From the NCBI GenBank assembly GCA_015680685.1, contig MNCI01006837.1:962520-1026519 (forward strand): 64,000 nt of DNA. Reading direction: 5' to 3'. The notes under the pieces are model-generated. The model searched no databases. It was given only the letters and a program-made list of their open reading frames with translations, and was not told where the DNA came from. Origin of the DNA: Gnetum montanum. Lineage: Eukaryota; Streptophyta; Gnetopsida; Gnetales; Gnetaceae. The position numbers and the translations under genes are program-made. This document shows, piece by piece, positions 56,679 to 64,000 of this stretch (positions within the stretch are counted from its first letter, which is position 1; each line of letters opens with the position of its first letter).

Positions 56679-57120
56679 GGTTGCTAAGAATATTTTTGTA
56701 TTTGTATCATTTTCTATGTTACTTTTATCTAACACAAAGTGATTATTTATAAAACATCAAGTATGTTTAATTAAAATAGGCTATCATGTCAAAATTTATG
56801 ATGTGCGTCAATTGTAAAAAAATTTAATGAAAATAAAGAGCATTTTCACATTATTTTGATTTAGCCATCTTTATGTAATTAATAGTTAAAATTCACGTGA
56901 CTTTTTATAGCTAGTAATTGCTTGTTAAATAAATGTGATGCGTTGGAACTAGTTAATGCAAAAGAGTAACATCAATTTTGTTTACTAACCACCATTTCTT
57001 GATGATAGAAAATAGCAAAAATATAGTTGAAAGGAAAATCCTAATAGGCATTACCATATGTCCACCACTTAGTGGCAAATAAGATAATGAGAAGAGATTA
57101 TGCATTTAAGATTATCTTAT
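56679..57120. other. E spacer between antisense relic and protease
   Basis: AT-rich, no coding frame supported, no recognised signal. Lies downstream of both convergent reading directions. Confidence 0.45.
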
Positions 57121-57760
57121 TTGTGATGAATTTTTTAGTAGTTGAATAAGAAGGATAAAAGAAATCATTTTTCTTAGGCAAGGATATGTCTAGTTATTCA
57201 TAACCCAAGTTAACATACTCAACATTAGAAGTAGACTCATTTCCCATGTCTATTAATTCTATAGTGATATGGAAGTTTCTAGGAGAATATAGAACTATAG
57301 GTTTTCCTATAAGTTCAAGCTTAATATCAGCTACTTTTTCACTAAGCTATTAAGATTGGATTTCTCAATATAGATGAGAAACACTTGGAATCTATTTTTT
57401 TGCTAAGATGATTATTTCACACTAACAAATAGGAATGTGTATCTCCTAGTGTATGGGAGAAGATATAACTTGATGTTGTGCTAGCCAAGGTCATTCTAGT
57501 ATACTGTTAATAATAGAACATCCATATATCATCATAAAGGTGATTTAATGGAACTTATGATATTTACTCACATACCATTAACTGAAACAAGGTTAGTATA
57601 GGTTTCATTCAAAACTACCTGATCGTGGAGACCAAAATGCTTAATAACAATCCACGTGATCATGTTTGATCTAGCACAATCATCAACATGTATCATTGGA
57701 ACTAAAGCTTCTAGAGATATCTTGATGGTGATGTAGAGTAGCAGCTAGTAGATATCTCTC
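57121..57760 (-). pseudogene. Protease of element E
   Basis: Minus strand. At about 57700-57640 a frame reads MIHVDDCARSNMITWIVIKH, matching the D protease (HVDDG..INVI). The third active-site residue is Cys here. VVLNETYTNLVSVNG follows. The GRPWL counterpart is blurred (about 57495), and LPYTRRYTFLFVSV (about 57455-57415) corresponds to the post-GRPWL strand. An end near 57130 reads KKNDFFYPSYST. Decayed, with several stops. Confidence 0.65.
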
Positions 57761-58479
57761 ATCTTCAAATAAGTCTTGATATTCTCATTACAAAACTTCA
57801 AAATGTTTGATCCATAGTGAGGAACTCAAAGAAAAATAAAATATGGCTTCCATATGAACAGGGACATCACTTGGAACCATGATTCTCTTAAGAAAATCAT
57901 ATAGTGTAACATAATATTGTTTATAGGTTGGCATGAGGCCATACAAGGATAAATTAATGGGTTTACAATAGACAAGGATGGTTATCTATTGTAAGACTTT
58001 ATTATGTATAGGCTAGATTCTTGGAGAGAATGTACTACCATAACTTACTATATAAGATTCAATGAAGACAAAAGGATGCTTGAGGAAGTAGCCTTTTATT
58101 GTTACTGGAAGGAAACCTTATTTGTTATGTTAAAAGGTCGCTTCTGTGCATCAATATCCATCTCTAGCTATTTAGCTGATCGTGACTCATTGGTCTATTA
58201 ATTGTGGATAGGATTTTCATGTGAGATGAGGAGAAGGAAGATGTTTGAGCTAAAGTGGATGGAAGAGTGCTCTAAGATTCAACACGATGAGAGGTAGAGT
58301 AAGGACTAGATAGATGGGTATGTTGAGTGGGAGTGGTATGATGGAAATTGATAGCATAAATGTAATAGAGAGATGGAGAAGAATGATTAGATGTAGATTA
58401 TATAGTGTTATAATTAGACAAATGGATAACATAAGGCTCCTTGGACGGGAATTTACGAGCCTTGTATTTAGGCTTGAAA

Positions 58480-60443
58480 GATAAAATTGTGCCTTCTACT
58501 CCCATGAAATTATGAAATACTTCAAGCTATTGGTTATCTAGATGCATAGTGGATGGATCACTATCCATCACTATATTGTCCTTATCAATGAGATCCTATA
58601 TGTCATCATTTAGATTCTTGTAATTATTTGTATCATGTCTAATAGTCTCATGATAGTAGTAATATTTTTGGTAATCATATCACTTAGGCACCTTAGGGTT
58701 ATCTTCTTATCTCATGATAGTATGAAATGGTAGCACACTCTTACTTTATTAGATATATGTTTCTTCTTAAGGTGGCCATCCCTAAGAAGATTGTTTAGGA
58801 GTAAAGAGTACCTCATAGGTATCTTAGTGTACTAGTCTCTACTCTTTTGAGGCTTGCATTACTAAATGCAAGAGGAAGCAACTAAGGAACCATTGCTTTA
58901 TTCCTTAAAAAAAGAATAAACACATACAAAATTTCATGATTTCTTTTCTTGTTTGGTAGCCTTTTTAGCCTTGTTACAAATTGACATGAATTCTTGATCA
59001 TTATGTTGAATGGTTACTTCTTCAATGCATCTAGCAACTAAGAAAGCATCATTCAGAGAATGAGGCTTAGGATAAGCCATCCTTTTTTGAATGTAGTTAA
59101 TCACTATAGCTTTAAAGATTTCTTGTACATGACATTCCTCTAAATGATAGGTTAGTTTCATTGATTTCATTTTCCATCAAGAACTGAATTTATCATTGGA
59201 CTCATTCAAAGCTTGTTTAATGGAAATGAAAGACATCATGTTTATGTTTTGATACCCATTGAACTTGAAGTGCTTAATGAAGATTGCTAGCAATAGCTCC
59301 AAAGAGGTGACAAATCCATGTGCTAAGGACCTATACCATTTCAAAGCTCTTCCAAAAAGAGGGTTTAAAAATCATCTCAACATAATGTAAAGGGCCATAA
59401 ACATGCGTTCATTTTGGAATGTGAACATATGATTCATGTGGTATTCTATTTTTTCATTGTACTTAGTGAAAGTAGGTAGCAAAACTTCCTTAGGAAAGAT
59501 TACAAAATGAATCAGAGATCTTATTAGATTACTTAAGATATAATCTAAGGAAATAGGAGAATTTCCTTGCATGCTTAGTGCCTTTGCCATTTTATATTTT
59601 TTGTTTTGAAGATAGAGTATCATGTCATTAAGTAGCACTAACAACTATGGATCTATTCTAGGGAAGTTGATAATGAATGGAAGTGTAGTAGTGGGTGAGT
59701 ACATTGTGGGAGGAAACACATAGGAAATGTGTCCAAAGGTTATAGGAGAGGGTATCCTCAAGGAGATTGGATTGGATGGATATACTAGAAAATAGGTCAC
59801 ACTAGTAGCTTGAGGAATGCTAAATGATCATGAAGCAAGAGCAGAGAGTAGAAAAGACTAGAAGGAAAGTATCTTAGATTGTCATTAAGAAATACAATAG
59901 GTAGTTCCAAAAGGTGGAACAAAGTATTACTAATATTGTTTGAAAAAACTAGTTGGTATCTTAATATATAACTAGAGGAATGTTTGAAAGGTTCAATAGA
60001 GAGTTGAACAACTCCAAGTGCAGTACTCTAAGCAACTGATATGCTAATGTTATGAATATTATGAGATAGAATATTACTTTTATCAAGCTCCCCTATTGGT
60101 TTCTCTTTCTTTTCATTTGTTAAGCATATATCAAATTTGAAAGTTGAAAGCCATACTTTCTCTCTTTTCTCTAAGAGTGATGTGTGGACTAAGAGGTTGA
60201 TCTAGGATGCTCTCATCCTAGCTTCTTTGATTTGTACATGAATAATCTCTTGCATCTTCTCTTTATGATAAAATTTGATATTTCCTTATCTTCCTCATCA
60301 TCTAATTTTGTTTGGTGATTCAGATTGGAAAGGAAGAATGATAGACCGTTAGTGTATTCATATTCTACCATGAGCTTGAACATGTCAAATGTGAGAAGAT
60401 AGCCTAGTTTCCATTTGGAATAAGCTATTTTGTAGTCCTTCAT
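58480..60443 (-). pseudogene. gag of element E (Tat-like)
   Basis: Minus strand. Start region 60443-60213 (MKDYKIAYSKWKLGYLLTFD). Capsid includes 59644-59372, with LLPTFTKYNEKIEYHMNHMF as in D (PQFTKYNDEGNP), and 59170-58934, with YHLEECHVQEIFKAI and a Lys-rich end. The zinc motif at about 58665-58590 reads KYYYYHETIRHDTNNYKNL: His residues are kept but both Cys are Tyr, one G to A change each. It would package RNA. Frameshifts lie near 59300 and 58900, and scattered stops throughout. Confidence 0.75.
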
Positions 60444-60885
60444 ACTTAATCCTCCTAAAAATTATTAATTTCTCTTTAGATCCATAAGCTTCTAGATATG
60501 AGAGAAGCTTGAAGTAGATGATGATGTCATATCTAACAGTGATGCTGATTTCACAAGATCATTACTAGTATGTTAGTTCATTATTGCAAATAGGTTTACA
60601 CTTGAAATAAAAGGTGAGAAGTTTCTATTTAATGAAAATATTGAAGTCACAAAGAATAGACATGATGTTAGTGTTTCGACATGGCACATCAGTCAAAGTT
60701 AATAATAAGAAAATTCAGTAATGACGTTAGAGTCTTAGGAAAATAACATAATGTTAGTGTATCGACGTGATACATCCACAACACTTAAAAAAGATTTGAA
60801 AGCAAAATATAAGAATGTAAATAGAGAGAAAATCATAGAAACAATGTTTAGTTTCGTGAAGGCCCTCCTTCTAGTGCTTGAAAGA
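60444..60885 (-). other. E leader and primer-site remnant
   Basis: Between gag and the 5' LTR. Two copies of GTTAGTGTTTCGACATGGCA / GTTAGTGTATCGACGTGATA lie at about 60669 and 60753. Next to the LTR, the minus strand reads TCTTTCAAGCACTAGAAGG and then AGGGCC, the counterpart of the D primer-site remnant. Confidence 0.55.
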
Positions 60886-61740
60886 TGTTGCAATAAGGAT
60901 CATCATAATCCAAGATCCAACACAACCTAACATGAAACTAATCTAGATAATCTTGTTGCCATCAAGTGGTATAGGAAAACTAATCCTTAGATTAATTTCT
61001 TACAAATTTAAATGGAACTTGTATATCATTGGAAATATATAACAATCTGAGCCAAATGTTTTTGCTAAACGTTAGTGGATATTAAAGTGAAGAAATGTGC
61101 ATGCATCAAATAGTTGAGAGAAATAAAAGAGAAATGTGTAGAAAATGTGTATATCCCATAGCATGACAATACAAGGCATTATGTAGCACAAAAAAGAACA
61201 CGCATATGGCTAGCAATAAAAGCATTTGAAAAATAGAATATAAAGTGAAATAGATCTATTTCATTAATGTGTCACATCTAGGAGAGAACACTAAAAATAG
61301 ACCCCAAGCAAATCTAGAAAAATACTTGAAACAAAAAATGACTAATGTAAGCAAATTTAGATTACAAGGAAAATAAGAAAATGGAAACCTACTAAAGATG
61401 TTCCAAGATGTATACTATGGATCAAAGACATTTGACAAGGAGTTGTGTTATGCTATTATTTCTTTAATGTATGCATGTGATGCAGATCTAATTAGAATAA
61501 TTGCATATTCTAAAGTTGACTGAGCAGAGGGATGGATCAGATCAATGTGTTCACTTAATTTTAAGCATTTCTCTATATAGTAGGTGGACAACATGAAATG
61601 GATAAAAATATGTTAGTAGGGAAAGGGGAAGAAAAATTAGAGAATCTAATATCTCTAGAGAAAGAGAAGTTATTCTCTAGAGAGGAAAAGTCTTTAGAAA
61701 AGGTTTCCAAATTACCAATTTTAGAAAAATACTAAGTGCA
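60886..61740 (-). repeat. 5' LTR of element E, truncated
   Basis: Matches the first 830 bp of the left LTR (45561-46390), beginning TGTTGCAATAAGGATCATCA. Similarity fades after about 61690 and no TATA box or U3 follows. The remaining sequence runs into the LTR end of element G at about 61745, so the promoter part was lost by deletion or rearrangement. Confidence 0.75.
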
Positions 61741-61744
61741 TTGA

Positions 61745-64000
61745 TGATAAGTTGCATTGTTGGGCTACGTCAACAGGATGCCATTGCTAGGGACTTTAGT
61801 TAGCTACATGTGCTATCTGGGACTTGGTGAAAATTATTCAACATCATGGAATGAACCTGTTAAGGTTAGATCATTCAACTAACAAAGCATATTGTAAGCA
61901 CACTAATTTTCTTGAAAATCTAAAATGTCTTCTTCTAATAGGGATGATTCTTTGTCAAAGTTTGAGCATACATCCAATCCAAGAAATGAATAATCAAATC
62001 AACTAGTGCCCTAGCAATGCTAAGTGCTATATACTCATCTTGATAAGTATGTACTTAACTTCACCTTTTTCCTACATCAAGATAAACAAATTTGGTGGAG
62101 GAACATGGAGGGCAACATTGTGTTACCACTCGATCGATCAGTTCTTGTGATGCTCTAACAAACTGTTATGAGGTTGGACATACAAGGATTCCATGCTGAA
62201 TATGTTATGTAGGACCACGACTCTAGGGATTGCCATTCCTCTGAGGTACAATGTAAAAATGATGAGTAACAAGAGAGGCACTATGAAGTTGTGAAGGAAA
62301 AATAGCTCAATAACACCTTGTTCCTACTAGGTCGAAAAGATAGTGAGGATCCCTTCTTTGGGGGTTCTCATTTCACACAATCTCCTCCCCTTGGTTTTGA
62401 TGAAGGGGGATTAAACTAAAATTTGTATTCCACTATAAATAATCCTATTTCATGCAAGAACAAGTCCCATGATCATGGGGGATCCAAATATGGGAGTCAT
62501 GGCAGGGATGAGGATAGGCATCATGATGATGATCGTGACCATGCTCACAGAAGAGGAGGTGACAGGCACCATGGTGGTGCTAGTTCTCCTTCCTCTTCTC
62601 CTTCATCATCATCTTCTTCCTCCTCTAGCTTTGATTGAAGCTACAAATAACATGATTGTGATGGAGGTGATTAGTAGGATAGCAATAAGGCCTGGAAAAC
62701 TAGTCAATATTAGGGGCATGGCAATCAAGGGAGGCCTACCACCATGAACGAAGGGGCACCAAAGGACATCATGGACATCATGGCCATCACATAGGCTATG
62801 ATCATGATGAGCCTTTACATGCAACTTGAAGTATGTTAGACATCATAGAGGCAATGAGAATTCCAACAAGGCTTGTGAAAGATAGCAAAATCAAGTAGTT
62901 GGATATGAACAATATCCCCAAGTTTGAATGGGAATACAACTCAGATCCACAAAATCATCTTCAAGTCTTTCATGATTCTTTTGTCTTACAAAATGTGGAA
63001 AACGAATGGAAAAAGTTAAAGCTGTTCCCAAGAACACTCATCAAAGAAGCTAAAAGTTGGTACTAGTCTTTGGAGTAAGAATTAATATGTCAATGGAGTA
63101 TTATGCTTGAGCTCTTCACTAATGAGTATCAAATGTACTCCCAAGTGTCCAACTTAAGAAAGTAGATCCAAGGTTGGAAAAAAGGGACACATGAACCCTT
63201 GGACATAGCCATGGATAGGTACTATTCTATTTTGCACTAATGTCCTAGCCATGGTTATTTTCAAACGAAGTAACTCCACCATATCATAGATGGGCTCTTC
63301 ACAAAAACACAAAGAACTTAGGGTCTATGCCCAAGGGAGGCTTTTAGAATTAAGGGTCCATCAAATTCAAAGGCTGATAAAGCAAGTTGCCAAAGAAGAA
63401 GGAGAGTTGAAAAAATGGGAAAGTGCATAGAAGTACAACCGAAACCCTTCCATTAGAAAAAAGAAAGTTTGGTTCTATGATAATGAGGAGGCATCACTTG
63501 ATGAGGTCATGCAATGAAAGACCTTGCCAATTCAGAAGTCTCTTTCTGAAATTTTGGCTAAGGTAGAAAAAATATGGAACTCTTTAGATGAAAAGTTATA
63601 AACTATTCTACAAATAGGTTAGGAATCCAAAGAGCAAAGTAGTGATTATGATCACATGAGAAGGAAGGAAGCTAAACGTGCCCACCAAAGGAGCAACAAC
63701 AAGGTTACTATAGCAGAGGAGGTTGTGGATTTCAAAACAAATGATGATGGTGGATGTGACATTTGCTAATATGAGCATCCTAAGGGATGTTTCCCCATTT
63801 TTTTACACTTACAAGATTCTAGGGTGTACATTCTAAATCCTATACTAGTGAAAAGGCAAGCACTGAGAAGGTTGCCTTATCCTCAAGGCAACCCAAGGTA
63901 GTTTCACCAACAATAGGCCTACTATCCAAGTGGAGCTCCACCACAACCTTATGAGTAGTACAATTAATGGCAACACCCATAGTCATGGGGGATGATACCA
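61745..64000 (+). mobile_element. Element G: Athila-like, gag part, runs off the right edge
   Basis: Only the last ~30 bp of a 5' LTR remain (about 61745-61775). A primer-site relic follows, ATGCCATTGCTAGGGACTTT (61777-61796), aligned with GCGCCGTTGCCGGGGACTT. Gag follows in the usual spacing. Decay is stronger than in B and C. The element continues beyond 64000. Confidence 0.8.
61925..64000 (+). pseudogene. gag of element G, partial
   Basis: Start ATG at 61925 (MSSSNRDDSLSKFEH), about 130 bp after the primer-site relic, as in B, C and F. Blocks in order: YTHLDKYVLNFTFFLHQDKQ (about 62028-62088), GNIVLPLDRSV (about 62112), and a His/Asp/Arg-rich segment with a poly-Ser end (62460-62638). The capsid relic is at about 62880-63170, the charged helical region at about 63360-63650, and the knuckle GCDIC, stop, YEHPKGC at about 63752-63790. 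A Pro/Tyr/Gln-rich linker runs to the window end. Stops are frequent, many of them TAG at sister CAG positions. Confidence 0.82.

Larger units (their letters stand above)
45561..61740 (-). mobile_element. Element E: decayed Tat-like retrotransposon
   Basis: Minus strand. Homologous LTR sequence at both ends (45561 rightwards; 60886-61740), gag about 60443-58480, protease about 57700-57130, RT split by a solo LTR (52260-50377), RNase H, then integrase to about 48130. The gag zinc motif with GHDT-type spacing and the RT entry mark the Tat lineage, like D, but it is a separate and more decayed copy. The right LTR lacks its U3 and abuts element G. A plus-strand split coding relic lies between protease and RT. 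Total about 15 kb without the solo LTR. Confidence 0.82.

Noticed and set aside
62469-62824. ORFs of 92 codons (plus) and 71 codons (minus) in the G gag
   Set aside because: Other-frame readings of a low-complexity gag segment; the gag frame matches B and C instead.
1-64000. Host protein genes, tRNA and rRNA
   Set aside because: Nothing outside retrotransposon-derived DNA showed convincing coding or structural RNA features by eye; a tRNAscan and a protein search would settle it.

Overview
The window looks like intergenic heterochromatin from a large plant nuclear genome. Almost every base that can be assigned belongs to Ty3/gypsy LTR retrotransposons of the two OTA-clade lineages, Athila-like and Tat/Ogre-like. 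The sequence is AT-rich, the introns are GT-AG, and the stop codons look like products of cytosine-methylation decay. I see no host gene, rRNA, tRNA or CRISPR array. The species cannot be named from this sequence. There is one 368-base N gap (23160-23527) and a single N at 21764.

Layout as a nest. (1) Element F (Athila-like, minus strand, running off the left edge) is split into 1-1556 and 30509-33366. (2) It is split by D, an Ogre-sized Tat-like element on the plus strand (1557-30508, about 21 kb once later insertions are subtracted). D has 1.4-kb LTRs, gag, protease, RT, two RNase H domains and integrase. (3) D is in turn hit by two solo LTRs (6328-7149 and 7974-8824) and by element B (17303-23572). 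B is an Athila-like gag-protease deletion derivative that lacks RT and integrase. (4) To the right, C (34382-44147, minus) is a complete but stop-riddled Athila-like element with both LTRs, a tRNA-Asp-type primer site, gag, protease, RT-RNase H and integrase. (5) E (about 45561-61740, minus) is a second, more decayed Tat-like element. A young-looking solo LTR (51200-52208, perfect 5-bp duplication) breaks its RT. (6) G (about 61745-64000, plus, running off the right edge) is the gag part of another Athila-like element.

The most unusual signal is an antisense split gene inside D, between protease and RT (minus strand, 15229 to 9957). It has eight recognisable exons, good GT-AG junctions and mostly compatible phases, and would encode roughly 1000 residues with no function I recognise. 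E carries a plus-strand, intron-containing coding relic in the equivalent place (about 54600-56678), again antisense to its host. The D spacer also holds a tandem array of about 188-bp period. The Athila-like LTRs carry a variable number of GATATC palindromes directly upstream of a TATA box, unusually close to the LTR start.

No coding region is free of stops over its full length. The proteins described are inferred from relics read through frameshifts and stops.
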